A stretch of DNA of 64,000 nucleotides from JAJZVS01 sp963708095 (lineage in GTDB: Bacteria > Pseudomonadota > Alphaproteobacteria > Acetobacterales > Acetobacteraceae). The stretch is taken from the NCBI GenBank assembly GCA_963708095.1, contig OY970182.1, positions 1,426,001 to 1,490,000 on the forward strand, read 5' to 3'. A program made the position numbers and the translations under genes. Below, in pieces: positions 25,127 to 34,747 of the stretch. Under the pieces are notes generated by a model, which was given only the letters and a program-made list of their open reading frames with translations, was not told the DNA's origin and ran no database searches. The stretch's first letter is position 1; each line of letters starts with the position of its first letter.

Positions 25127-25502
25127 CGCGTCCATGGCGTCACTCACGGCGCCGCGGACGTCAGGAAACGCGGGAAATTCGCTCCCACCAGAGACGTTTC
25201 AGACGACCTGAATGGCAGGCGGGGCGACCTGGACCATAGGACACCGCCCGATAAGAGGTTCCTTAGTGCCCGCATGCAGGCAGAACTCGCGCAATGCTTG
25301 GCGCCTAAAGCATGTAACGCATTTCCACAGGTTACGCCAAGAAGTTCGATGAAGACTGAAGATTCGGTTTCCGTCCGGCAGATGTTGGTATATGAATTAT
25401 GAAGACTAGATGACAACGCGACCGTTGGAGCGGGCGACTTGTCTCTGCGTTCGCCAATGGGGCCGGTGGAGACGAGGAGCGATCCAGGCAAGGGGGCTAA
25501 GG
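25127..25502. other. Gene-free stretch between the IS5 remnant and the luxR-type gene
   Basis: No gene is supported. Around 25380-25410 the sequence is AT-rich (TATATGAATTATGAAG) and may hold the promoter of the following LuxR-type gene. The 5' part may contain the lost right end of the IS5 remnant. Confidence 0.35.
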
Positions 25503-26522
25503 ATGATATCCAGCAGTTATCATATATCAAATAGTCTGCCGGGCCTTGAAGATAGCCATCCCGTGAATGGTCTCTCTGTTTTCGTCGAGGAGGACGGGTC
25601 CGTTCGCTCCACGACCCTTGGCACACCACGGACGGCTGTCACTATCCGCGGCGGTAGCCGGAGGGCACAAGCCACAAAGCCGCCTTTGCTTACCGTAGGG
25701 AGGGAATTGCGGGTCACTACGCAACGAGCTGCCAAAGCAGTGGAAGCACCCGCAAAAGCGCACCAGACAAACACCGCCCCCGCGCACCGCCTGCCACGTC
25801 TTCTGATCGGGGTAGAGCGGCGTGCCTTCTTCCAGGGCTGCCTGTCGCTTTGGTTTGGCGGGTTTCGCCCTGATTTCGAGGGTCTGGTCGTGGACGATCT
25901 CAGGAACTCCGCCTCTGCGACAGTCCTCGCCCAGGGCGCATCCATGATCATTGGCATCGCCCCTGTCTCGGCGGACGATGGCTGGCTCGAAGAGCAAATC
26001 AGCTGGCTGCGCAGTCGGCACCCCAAAATGCCGATCCTCGCGATCGTGGACGATGCCGATCAGGCCGCTGCGGAGAAACTGGTCGGCCGCTTCGGAATCC
26101 AGGGATATATACCGGCGTCGACCAATTTGGAGGTCGCGGCCGCCGCGGCGCGGCTGATCGTGGCGGGAGGCTCCTACTTCCCCCGCCTGGCCGAGCCGCA
26201 GTCCCTGCTGGCACCCATGCCGCTGGCGGCTTCCACGAACATCGTGGTGGCGTCGAGGTATCCTGACGCAGAAGACAAGCTTACGCCTCGCGAAACGGCA
26301 GTTCTTGAACTGTTGAGCCGAGGAACACCGAACAAACTCATCGCGTACCGGCTTGGCATTTCTCTGAGCACCGCAAAGGTGCACGTGCACAATATCATCC
26401 GGAAGCTGCACGCACGCAACAGGACCGAAGTCGCGCTGGCCGCACAGAAGTCGCGCCATTACTCCCACCAAAGTGCGCAGACCGAGTTCAGGAGCGCGCA
26501 TGGCGAAGCAACAGCCTTCTGA
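25503..26522 (+). CDS. LuxR-type regulator with a degenerate receiver domain
   Basis: The protein has 339 residues from ATG 25503, preceded by GGGGGCTAAGG. Residues ~1-95 are unique and polar. Residues ~100-225 resemble a response-regulator receiver, but the strand that should carry the phospho-accepting Asp reads MIIGIAPVSADDG, so phosphorylation is doubtful. Residues ~259-315 are a LuxR HTH: LTPRETAVLELLSRGTPNK, then STAKVHVHNIIRKLHARNRTE. It is convergent with the exopolysaccharide operon and is a candidate regulator of it (inferred from position). Confidence 0.85.
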   Translation: MISSSYHISNSLPGLEDSHPVNGLSVFVEEDGSVRSTTLGTPRTAVTIRGGSRRAQATKPPLLTVGRELRVTTQRAAKAVEAPAKAHQTNTAPAHRLPRLLIGVERRAFFQGCLSLWFGGFRPDFEGLVVDDLRNSASATVLAQGASMIIGIAPVSADDGWLEEQISWLRSRHPKMPILAIVDDADQAAAEKLVGRFGIQGYIPASTNLEVAAAAARLIVAGGSYFPRLAEPQSLLAPMPLAASTNIVVASRYPDAEDKLTPRETAVLELLSRGTPNKLIAYRLGISLSTAKVHVHNIIRKLHARNRTEVALAAQKSRHYSHQSAQTEFRSAHGEATAF

Positions 26523-26775
26523 CCGCCGGGTGAAGGCGGGCCGGCGGATATGGCCGATCTGGAAAGCTTTGCCGTATGAATACGCCAAACCGGCGCGCGC
26601 CAAGCGGATCGACGCCGCTGGTTAGGCACAAGCGGCAAGGTGCCGGCGAGAACCCTTGAGTGCCTTCACGATGGCCGAAAGGATCGCCCAGCCATCATCT
26701 CTCCCGCGCTCCGCTGTCCGGGGAGCGATCTTCTCCGCCAGACGGGAAAGGGCGAAGCGATGCCTGCGGTTTCGG

Positions 26776-28194
26776 TCAGCGCGAGCGTGTTCTGGAAACA
26801 AGCCACACTCTGGCCTCGGTGCAAAAGGCACCTGGCCAGGCTCTGGTTCTGGTCGCCGACCACACACCGGGGGTCAGCCCCACACGCAGCCGGATGAAGA
26901 GGGCCATGCTCGCATTCCATGCGATCAGCGCCGCCGTGGCGGCAATAGCCGCGCCGATCTGACCCATGCTGCCAATCAGCAGAGCACTCAACAGTGCGTT
27001 AAGCGTGGCGACAAAGATCAGTATCAGCGCACCGGCGCGTTCGTGACCGGTCATGGTCAGCACGAACATCTGCGAGCCCGCGCCTGCAGCAACCACCTGA
27101 CCGACCAACAGAATCCGGATGGTCTCCAGGCCGCCGCCAAAGTCCCTGCCGAACCATCCGAGCAGCGGTCCGGCAAGAATGCCCAGGGGGACCGCAAGGC
27201 CGATGGCTCCAATCAGTGTCCAACCTGCTGTCCTGGAAACCAACTGCTGCAGCGCCGCGTGGTCGTTGCGGGCGTACAAGGCAGAAATACTCGGCGCGAA
27301 CCACGCGTTGATGGCCGTGCGCGGCAGGGCAACGACAAACGCCAGATTGAAGGCCAGAGCGTAAATACCGGCTGCCCGTGTGTCCCCGGACCAGCCAAGC
27401 AGCACAACACCGGTCCGATTCATCACAACCTCGCCGATCGCAATGCCGACCAAGGGAAGGGCGGTGCGACGCCAGCTCGCCGCTGCGTATTCCGCTCGGA
27501 CATGACGCGCGCTTTGGGGCCATCTGCGGTAGGTTGCGACGCTTGCAAGACCCAGTCCCACAGCCGCGGACAGCACGGTCGCCAGCATGGCGATCGGTGC
27601 GTCGATACGCCAGCGCAGGACGAAGCTCGCAATGCCCAGCAGAACCACCAGCATTCCGTCGCGCACGAGCCGATCCGGCAGCAGACCGGCGACCACGCCG
27701 CCGAGCGCACGCACGGTCGAGCAGCGCACCCATAGCAGGGCCCAGATCGGAACGAGCCAGATCCCGGCCAGGAAGGTCATCCGCAACCCCGGCGAGACCG
27801 CAGCGGGGCGCGTCAGGATCACCGCAACGCCGAGCGCGACGAAGCCAAGACCGGCCAGCGCCACCCGGCGCTCGGCATACTGATTGACCCCGCGCAGCAA
27901 CGGCCACGCCCCCTGGGCCCGATAGACGGGAACGAAGCGCAGCATCGAAATATCGAACCCGAGGGCAGACGCGTAGGCGAAGATGGTTATCCAGGAGAAC
28001 ACGTAGGCGTACATGCCGTAGCCTTCGGACCCCACCAACCGGGCAATCATGAGCTGCGCGCCGTAGGTAACGCCGGCACCGGAAACGTATATCGCAAACG
28101 CTACCAGGCTGGTGCTCGCGAGCTGACCTGGCCCCGACACGCTCGTGACGGTCCCGGACAGGATTTGCGAGATGCGGGAGCTGCCGCCGCTCAT
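26776..28194 (-). CDS. Polysaccharide flippase (Wzx/MOP superfamily)
   Basis: The protein has 472 residues. The start at 28194 overlaps the upstream stop (ATGA); an ATG-less extension to 28221 is less likely. About 12-14 hydrophobic segments with GAQLMIARLVGSEGYGMYAYVFSW near the start are typical of oligosaccharide repeat-unit flippases. It would move lipid-linked glycan across the inner membrane. The last ~30 residues (Arg/Trp-rich) look unrelated and may be run-on sequence. Last gene of the minus-strand locus. Confidence 0.88.
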   Translation of the reverse strand: MSGGSSRISQILSGTVTSVSGPGQLASTSLVAFAIYVSGAGVTYGAQLMIARLVGSEGYGMYAYVFSWITIFAYASALGFDISMLRFVPVYRAQGAWPLLRGVNQYAERRVALAGLGFVALGVAVILTRPAAVSPGLRMTFLAGIWLVPIWALLWVRCSTVRALGGVVAGLLPDRLVRDGMLVVLLGIASFVLRWRIDAPIAMLATVLSAAVGLGLASVATYRRWPQSARHVRAEYAAASWRRTALPLVGIAIGEVVMNRTGVVLLGWSGDTRAAGIYALAFNLAFVVALPRTAINAWFAPSISALYARNDHAALQQLVSRTAGWTLIGAIGLAVPLGILAGPLLGWFGRDFGGGLETIRILLVGQVVAAGAGSQMFVLTMTGHERAGALILIFVATLNALLSALLIGSMGQIGAAIAATAALIAWNASMALFIRLRVGLTPGVWSATRTRAWPGAFCTEARVWLVSRTRSR

Positions 28195-28946
28195 GCCGGG
28201 GTCAATTGCCGCATATGCCACGCGGCGCCGGCCGCGCGGGCAATCCGACCGGCCCCTTCGTGCAATGTCTCCCGGTCGGCGCAGCCGATCCGCATCGGAC
28301 TCCGGCCCTGCGCCGTCAACGCGGCGTCGATACGCTCGACCGCCGGAACGAACGCCAGGTTTTTGGCGATGTCGAGCTCGAGCAGGCGTTCGAGCCGCCC
28401 CTGGCCCTGACGGCGGTCGGTCAGTCGGGCGGTTAGCAGGGACGTCGGCGCATCGAGGCGAACAAGCAGATCGGCCGGTGGGATGATCGTGAGGGCACGC
28501 GATAACGCTGCGGAGCCGTCGCCTTCCCCCAGCACGATCAAGGAGCAGATCGCCTGCACGAAGCCCTGATCGCAGACGACGATCGCCCGGTCCTGCACCG
28601 CGTCATGCCAAGCCAATTGAAGCCGCACCAGATATTGTCGAAGGCGGATCTTCCACATGATCTCCCGCGGTGGGAGCAGCGCCATAAGGTCGCAGGCAGG
28701 CCCACCGCCGGGTTGGTCCCCGGAACACCGGCGCGTCGCGCCGATCAGTCCGATCATCGGCCGACCAAGCCGCTGCAACACGCTGCCGGCCCAATCGCCC
28801 GTTCGCGCCGGGGCGCGGCGCTGTTCGGCCGGGCGATCGCTCAACAGGAACCGGGCGGCGATACCCGCTTCCTCGAAACAGGCCCCAACCGCGCGGGCAA
28901 ACGTCGTCTTGCCGACGCCCGGAGGACCGAACAACTCGACGATCAT
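28191..28946 (-). CDS. P-loop kinase-like protein in the polysaccharide locus
   Basis: The protein has 251 residues. The N-terminal ELFGPPGVGKTTFARAVG is a Walker A motif with a small-kinase spacing. IVVCDQGFVQAICSL lies where a Walker B or lid strand would be, and LLVRLDAPTSLLTARLTDR resembles the LID/Arg region of thymidylate- or adenylylsulfate-type kinases. The substrate is unknown. It ends in an ATGA overlap with the flippase gene and starts 19 bases after the upstream kinase gene. Confidence 0.7.
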   Translation of the reverse strand: MIVELFGPPGVGKTTFARAVGACFEEAGIAARFLLSDRPAEQRRAPARTGDWAGSVLQRLGRPMIGLIGATRRCSGDQPGGGPACDLMALLPPREIMWKIRLRQYLVRLQLAWHDAVQDRAIVVCDQGFVQAICSLIVLGEGDGSAALSRALTIIPPADLLVRLDAPTSLLTARLTDRRQGQGRLERLLELDIAKNLAFVPAVERIDAALTAQGRSPMRIGCADRETLHEGAGRIARAAGAAWHMRQLTPA

Positions 28947-28965
28947 AGGCCGCTCCCAGATGTGG

Positions 28966-30528
28966 TCACAGCAACCGCCAGACCTCGGACTTCACGGTCC
29001 GAATAACCGCATCCAGCGGCTGGGATGCATCGATGGTGACCACCCGCGCGCCCGGAAACGCCAGCAGGTGCAGATGGCGGGCGCGATCCCGGATCAGCCG
29101 CCGATCCATCGTCGGCTCCCGCTGCGCGAGCGTCTCCGCCGGCGTCTCCAGCTTGACGACCAAGTCGGGCGGCAAGCGGTTTGCCAGCGCATAGGCGTCC
29201 GCCTCGAACCGCCGCAACCAGTGCGGTGCCCATCGCAGCCGCGGCAGCAGCGGTCCGTCATTGAAACCGGCGAGCTGATTCTGCGGATACCGGTCGGCGA
29301 TCACCACCATGCCCCGATTGGCCGCACGGCGCGCCGCGAGCAGCTTGCGACGCTTTTCCATCGCCAGCACTGTCGCCCACACCATCAGCAATGCGCTGTA
29401 AAGCGGCCCTGGCGCTCCCGCGATCAGCTTCCCGTGGGAGGCCCCCTCAGGTCGTGTCGGCAGAAACCGGGTGATGAGCGGGACCAGCACCTTGAACGGA
29501 AGCAGCAGAAGCGAGGGCCGGCCGTCGCCGGTACCGAAATACATGGGAAGCACGTCCACCTCGCTGCCCAGCCAACGACGCATTTCCCGCGTGATCGTCG
29601 TCTTGCCGCTGCCGTCCACGCCGAGCGCGGCGACCACAATGCCGCCCCCGGGCGCATGCCGCGCCCAAGGCCTCGGCAACCGGAGGTATTTGCGATTCAA
29701 GCCGCCCGCCGCCCATGCCAGGCCACGGCAGGCACCACGGAGCATGGCCTCGCCTGTGTTGAAGCTGCGGTACGGGGCGAGCGCGCGCCGGATGCGACGG
29801 CGCAGCAAGGGTTGATGCGCAAGTTCTCGATCACCAAAAAGCGCCGCAGCCACCGGATCGGCCAGCGCGTCGCCCAACAACGCGGCCGCCCGGCCCCGCA
29901 CTGCGGCGGGCGCGACGGTCGCCCGGAGTGCCACTCGATCCGCCTCGAATTTCGCGCGCGTGCTGGCCCAGTGCAGAAGCGTCACCGGATCGTCGCGGCG
30001 CAATTCGAGGCATGCCCGCACCACCAGCAGCACCGCCTCGGAAAGCGGATCAAGCATGCAGAGTGGCAGGACAAGATGGGAAACGGCGTGTGCCAGGATC
30101 TCGCCTTCCAGGGGAGGTTGGTAATTCTTGAGGAGCCGGGCGCCAAGCACCAAGCGAAAATGCGCGTGGACATGCACAATCCGCCCGCTGTGCGCGTCGT
30201 AGCCGAGGAAGCTCTCGAGCGCGGGATGCTCGCGCCCCGTCGCGGCCGGAAACGCCTTGAATCCGCTCGCCGTCAGGACCTGTCGGGCCACGTGCTGATC
30301 CGCTCGGGCAATGAGCAGGTCGAGATCGGCATCGCCCGCCAACACGGCCGCCAGGCGGCGAGTACTCTTCCAATAGCAGCAGCGCACTCCTGCCGACTGC
30401 AACGACCGAAGGACGTCGCGAATCAATGGAAGCACCGCGGGGCTATCGGTGTCGCTATGATCCTGCGCGGGACGTGACGCCTGGGCCGGATATCGGGACT
30501 CCGCCCGGCTGTCGGCAAGCATTGTCAT
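28966..30528 (-). CDS. Nucleotidyltransferase-fold plus thymidylate-kinase-like protein
   Basis: The protein has 520 residues. Residues ~30-150 resemble a minimal nucleotidyltransferase (CCYWKSTRRLAAVLAGDADLDLLI, with a D-x-D pair). Residues ~295-520 are a kinase: Walker A ALGVDGSGKTTI near 308, then VIADRYPQNQLAGFN and DLVVKLETPAETLAQRE with the lid Arg cluster. Such fusions occur in exopolysaccharide loci, but their substrate is unknown. Start 30528 overlaps the Wzc-like stop as ATGA. Confidence 0.72.
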   Translation of the reverse strand: MTMLADSRAESRYPAQASRPAQDHSDTDSPAVLPLIRDVLRSLQSAGVRCCYWKSTRRLAAVLAGDADLDLLIARADQHVARQVLTASGFKAFPAATGREHPALESFLGYDAHSGRIVHVHAHFRLVLGARLLKNYQPPLEGEILAHAVSHLVLPLCMLDPLSEAVLLVVRACLELRRDDPVTLLHWASTRAKFEADRVALRATVAPAAVRGRAAALLGDALADPVAAALFGDRELAHQPLLRRRIRRALAPYRSFNTGEAMLRGACRGLAWAAGGLNRKYLRLPRPWARHAPGGGIVVAALGVDGSGKTTITREMRRWLGSEVDVLPMYFGTGDGRPSLLLLPFKVLVPLITRFLPTRPEGASHGKLIAGAPGPLYSALLMVWATVLAMEKRRKLLAARRAANRGMVVIADRYPQNQLAGFNDGPLLPRLRWAPHWLRRFEADAYALANRLPPDLVVKLETPAETLAQREPTMDRRLIRDRARHLHLLAFPGARVVTIDASQPLDAVIRTVKSEVWRLL

Positions 30529-32669
30529 CGACCCGATCTCTCCGCTTGGCCGTAGTATTGCCCATACCGCAACAGCGCCTCCGCCACGCCGCCGTCATGG
30601 GAGCGGGCATGTTTCCTGAGATCGATCTGGGTGAGGACCGCGGCGACCGCATAGGAATCCCGGTTCACCTTCACCCCGGCCTGTCGCAACTGATCGAGGG
30701 CGCTGCGCGCCACCCTTCGATCTGTGCTCCCCCACTTCAAGGCAAACAGCACCTTGTCGGCCATCGCTGCAAGCAGTCTGGTCTCGGTGCTTGCGAGCAC
30801 GGGCGCGCTGTCGGCGACGATGCAGTCGTATTGCCCGCGGAGCCGATACAGCAGGTTCGCGATCTGGTTGCCTGCGAACAACCGCATCGGATCTCCGTGG
30901 CTATGTCCCATCGGAAGATAGTCGAGGTGCAATGGCGGGATGCGCTGAATAACGTCGCGAATCGGTTGGTCCTGAAGCAGCAGCTGGAGCGTCCGATCGT
31001 CCGGCGGGCAGCCGAATTCCCGCGATGACGTGGGGTGGCGAAAATCCAGGTCGAGCAGGATAGTCCGGCGCCCGAGCCGGGCGGCATAGATCGCATAGCT
31101 GACCGCAAGGGCGGTTTTGCCCTCGCCCGGCACACTGGAGGTCACGAGCACGACTTGCGACCCGCATTTTGCCGCGACGAGCGAGGTCGCAACGATGGAA
31201 CGAATCGCCTCGACGTACGGCCCGTACGTATCCCTGAGCAGCGTCTGGTGGGCGCGCCGACGCTTGAACCGACGCACGCGCGGCATGAAACCGATGCAGG
31301 GAATGCCCAGTGCGTCGGCAATATCCCCCTCGTGGCGAACCGTGCCGTCCAGGCGCTCCATGCCGATGGCGATGAAGCCGCCGCAGGCTGCCAGAAAGAC
31401 GAATGCGGGCGGACCGAACAGCAGCGGGTTGGGCGAGCTGGGCCGATCGGGCGGAACCGCGCTGGAGACCATCTCGAACCCTGACCACGCCGTCTCCAAT
31501 TGCTCGAGCAAGGCCTCCCGCCGTTGCAGCAGGTTGTCGTAAAGCTGGCGCGCGGCGCCGGCTCGCCGATCAAGCTCGGCGAGCCGCAGGTCGCCGGTCG
31601 CGTCCTGCACGGTCGCCAGTTTTCGGCTGAGTGTCTTGACCTGGGCGGCCTCGATGTGCGCCCGTTCGCGCAGCGCCGCCTGGGCACGGCTCACTTCCGC
31701 GCCGATCCCTTGTCGTACCTCGCGCAAGGCCGCGCGGATCTGCAACATCGCCGGATTGTTGGGGCCCATGCTCGCAGCAAAACCTGCTTCGGACTGCAGA
31801 AGGGCCGCCTGGCGCGCGCGCAGTGCCTCCAACGTCGGCGTATCGGGGATACCTGCGAGGGCCGCGGCTCCCCCCGCCGTCCGCATATTCTCGAGGCGGC
31901 TCCTGTCGGTTGCAAGGGCGGCCTCGGCCGCGGCAATGCGCCGATCGAGCTCGGCAAACTGCTGGTCGCTGACCGCAGTCGGATTGACATCCGCCAGACC
32001 GTGCGCGTGCCGGTAGGCGACCAGATTCGTTTCCGCGGATTCCGTCTGTGATTTCGCCAGCGGCACGCGCGTGTCGAGCCAGGCAAGGTCCCGTCGTGCC
32101 GCGGCTTGCTTGTTCTCGGTCTCGCTTTGCAGATAGAGCGTCGTCACCCGGTTCGCTATCAGCGCCGCCAGCTCCGGGCTGGTGGACGTGTACTGCACCG
32201 CGATCACTTGTGAGCCTGCCTCCTGCTCCACCTTGAGGTGCCGGCGCAGCTCCATGACCCGGAGCCGACGGCAAACCAATCCCTCGTTCCAGGGAGACAG
32301 CCAGGCCGGAATGCGGCGCCGCAGGATGCCGCGCACGAGATCGCCCGGCGTGCGCGACTGGCGCATCGCCTGATCCTCATCGGCCTGAAACTGTGGATCG
32401 CGCGACAGACTATTGGCGGTCCGCCGCAACAAAGCCTCGGATGAAAGCTCCGTCACCTTGGTCAGAATGATCTGCTCGTTCAGTTGGGCAGCGGCGTTGC
32501 CGACCGACGTGGGGACAAGCACGATCTCCGCCGTCGCCGTATAATGGGCAGGAATGAGCATGGCGCCGAGCAGGATGAGGGCAGTTCCACCCAACGAGAG
32601 AGCGACGATCAACCGCCGCCGCTGGCTCAGAGTGCGAAGCAGATCGCGAAATGGGGGGTTCGTGGTCAT
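30525..32669 (-). CDS. Wzc/ExoP-type polysaccharide tyrosine autokinase
   Basis: The protein has 714 residues. Domains: first span ~25-45, periplasmic Wzz-type coiled coil ~60-410, second span ~430-450, and the cytoplasmic BY-kinase from ~490. The kinase has Walker A VTSSVPGEGKTALAVSYA (~513), Walker A' ILLDLDFRHP and Walker B CIVADSAPVL. The C-terminus carries a short Tyr cluster (LLRYGQYYGQ) for autophosphorylation. It controls chain length and export in Wzy-dependent systems. It overlaps the genes on both sides by 4 bases. Confidence 0.93.
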   Translation of the reverse strand: MTTNPPFRDLLRTLSQRRRLIVALSLGGTALILLGAMLIPAHYTATAEIVLVPTSVGNAAAQLNEQIILTKVTELSSEALLRRTANSLSRDPQFQADEDQAMRQSRTPGDLVRGILRRRIPAWLSPWNEGLVCRRLRVMELRRHLKVEQEAGSQVIAVQYTSTSPELAALIANRVTTLYLQSETENKQAAARRDLAWLDTRVPLAKSQTESAETNLVAYRHAHGLADVNPTAVSDQQFAELDRRIAAAEAALATDRSRLENMRTAGGAAALAGIPDTPTLEALRARQAALLQSEAGFAASMGPNNPAMLQIRAALREVRQGIGAEVSRAQAALRERAHIEAAQVKTLSRKLATVQDATGDLRLAELDRRAGAARQLYDNLLQRREALLEQLETAWSGFEMVSSAVPPDRPSSPNPLLFGPPAFVFLAACGGFIAIGMERLDGTVRHEGDIADALGIPCIGFMPRVRRFKRRRAHQTLLRDTYGPYVEAIRSIVATSLVAAKCGSQVVLVTSSVPGEGKTALAVSYAIYAARLGRRTILLDLDFRHPTSSREFGCPPDDRTLQLLLQDQPIRDVIQRIPPLHLDYLPMGHSHGDPMRLFAGNQIANLLYRLRGQYDCIVADSAPVLASTETRLLAAMADKVLFALKWGSTDRRVARSALDQLRQAGVKVNRDSYAVAAVLTQIDLRKHARSHDGGVAEALLRYGQYYGQAERSGR

Positions 32670-34744
32670 GAGAAGCCACCGCCGAAGTTAATCGTTCGTG
32701 CCGGGCCGTCGCCTGCCGGTACCATCGGTCGGGCCGCAGATGCGGCAACCATGAGCGGTCCCTCGGGTTCGCTGCCGGTCCGGACCGGCAGCCTGCCCAC
32801 GGAAGCAGCAGCGTCGGACAGCCACGCCGAAACCATCAGGGCTGCCCAGAGCGCATGCGCGCAATCGGGGTGCCCGCTCAGATGCTGCCGCCACTGCACA
32901 CCGATGCGCGCCGGGTCGAGGAACCCCTGATCGCGAAGTCGTTGCGGCGCCAGCAGATCCTCCGCCCAGTCCCGGAGCGGGCCAGAGAGCCACGGCCCGA
33001 TGGGGAGGTCGAACCCGTGCTTCGGCCGGTCGACCAGCGCATCCGGCACGTAGCGGCGCAGCACCTGGCGCAGCAGCCACTTTCCCTTGCCATGGCGCAG
33101 CTTGGCCGATGCCGGCAGCCGCCAGGCGAACCCGATCACCCGGTGATCCAGCAACGGACAGCGGGCCTCCAGTCCAACGGCCATGGTCGCGCGGTCAAGC
33201 TTGACCAGGACGTCGCCCGGCAGATAGTCGATCGTGTCCCGGAACATGAGCCGGCTTGCAAGATCAGGCAGGTCCGGAATGCGGCCGTCGCATCGCGCCC
33301 CGGGGTCGTCCGCCAGCGGATCGGCGCCAAGACCCACCAGCTCATCATAGAGTTCTTCCTCGTCATGAGCGGCGAGGGCGCCGGCGAACTTGCTCCAGCG
33401 CGGCGTGCCGCGCGCCTGGCGCGGGACGAGCCCTGTTGGTAGCGCAGCCAGCACGTCCGTCAGGTTGTCGGGGCGCAGGCCGCGCAGTGCCGCAGCGCCA
33501 CCGCGTTGTAGCCACCCCGGCAATCCGAGCGTCCGCTCCAGCAGGGCCGCCGCGGAATGCCGCCTGTAGCCGCCGAAGCTTTCGTCCCCGCCGTCCCCCG
33601 ACAAGGCGACGGTGACGTGCTGGCGCGCGAGCCGGGCGACGAGGTAGGTGGGGATCTGGGATTCGTCGGCGAACGGCTCATCCCATATCTGTGGAAGCGT
33701 CGGGATGACGGCGCGCGCCTCGGATGCCGTGACACGGAACGTGGTGTGATCGGTGCCGAGATGATGGGCGATCTGCGCCGCATGATCGGCTTCGTCGAAA
33801 GCATCCTCCGCGAAGCCGATCGTGAACGTGCGCACCGGCCGGGTGGCGTGCGCCTGCATCAGCGCGACCACCGTCGCACTGTCGATGCCGCCGGAGAGAA
33901 ATGCCCCCAGCGGCACGTCGGCCACCATGCGTTCGCCCACCGCCGTCCGCAGCAGGTCGTCGAGTTCCTGCTCAAGCTCCGCATCGCCGGCCGCAAGCGG
34001 AGCAGCCTGCCCAGGGCCCGCCACGTCGGACAGAGACCACCATCGGTGCGCGCGGGACCGCAGCGCCTGGACGTCGCCCGCCTGCAGGTCCTCTGCGCGG
34101 ATGGAGAGAATCGCGCCCGGCGGCAACTTGATCACGTCCCGCCAGATGCAGAGGTCGTCGGGGATCCACCCGCGCCGCAGGACCATCGCGATCGCACGTG
34201 GATCGACCGTGGGCCGGAAACCCGGGACTGCATAAAACGCCTTGAGCTCGGAGGCGAAGAGCAGCGTCCCATCCACGAGCGCCACGTGCAGCGGCTTCTT
34301 CCCCAATCGATCGCGAACAAGGTGAAGCACCCGGCTGCCGCGATCCCACAGCCCGAGCGCGAACATGCCGGCGAACCGACGCAGAGCCGCCTCGACGCCG
34401 TATTGCTCGAATGCGGCCAACATCACCTCGGTGTCGCTGTGACCACGAAACCTGTGACCGCCGTGCTCTATCTGCTCGCGCAGGTCACGAAAGTTGTAGA
34501 TTTCTCCGTTGAACGTCATGACCAGCCGGCCGCTCTCCGACAGCATCGGCTGGTGGCCGGCCGACGACAGATCGACAATCGACAATCGCCGATGCGCAAG
34601 GGCCACCGCAGCCTCCGGATCGGACCAGCAGCCGCCGTCATCCGGTCCGCGGTGCAGCAGCCTGCTCGCCATGGCGCTCGCCGCGCTGAGGCGGTCGGGG
34701 AGGGCCGCGCGAGGCGCGAGGAGGATGCCTGCGATCCCGCACAT
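32666..34744 (-). CDS. Asparagine synthase (glutamine-hydrolysing) family amidotransferase
   Basis: The protein has 692 residues. MCGIAGILL supplies the N-terminal nucleophile Cys2 of the glutaminase domain, with LSIVDLSSAGHQPM, FNGEIYNF and GHSDTEVML. The synthetase domain has the PP-loop FLSGGIDSATV and ALSGDGGDESFGGYRRH. In polysaccharide loci such proteins are thought to amidate uronic acids or other sugar carboxylates; a housekeeping asparagine synthase is the alternative. It starts 3 bases after the ligase stop and overlaps the Wzc-like start by 4 bases. The last ~50 residues are low in complexity. Confidence 0.9.
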   Translation of the reverse strand: MCGIAGILLAPRAALPDRLSAASAMASRLLHRGPDDGGCWSDPEAAVALAHRRLSIVDLSSAGHQPMLSESGRLVMTFNGEIYNFRDLREQIEHGGHRFRGHSDTEVMLAAFEQYGVEAALRRFAGMFALGLWDRGSRVLHLVRDRLGKKPLHVALVDGTLLFASELKAFYAVPGFRPTVDPRAIAMVLRRGWIPDDLCIWRDVIKLPPGAILSIRAEDLQAGDVQALRSRAHRWWSLSDVAGPGQAAPLAAGDAELEQELDDLLRTAVGERMVADVPLGAFLSGGIDSATVVALMQAHATRPVRTFTIGFAEDAFDEADHAAQIAHHLGTDHTTFRVTASEARAVIPTLPQIWDEPFADESQIPTYLVARLARQHVTVALSGDGGDESFGGYRRHSAAALLERTLGLPGWLQRGGAAALRGLRPDNLTDVLAALPTGLVPRQARGTPRWSKFAGALAAHDEEELYDELVGLGADPLADDPGARCDGRIPDLPDLASRLMFRDTIDYLPGDVLVKLDRATMAVGLEARCPLLDHRVIGFAWRLPASAKLRHGKGKWLLRQVLRRYVPDALVDRPKHGFDLPIGPWLSGPLRDWAEDLLAPQRLRDQGFLDPARIGVQWRQHLSGHPDCAHALWAALMVSAWLSDAAASVGRLPVRTGSEPEGPLMVAASAARPMVPAGDGPARTINFGGGFS

Positions 34745-34747
34745 TGG

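Noticed and set aside
28657..30477. Plus-strand open frame of about 600 codons over the kinase genes
   Set aside because: Antisense to the Walker A-containing minus-strand genes; no domain and no ribosome site.
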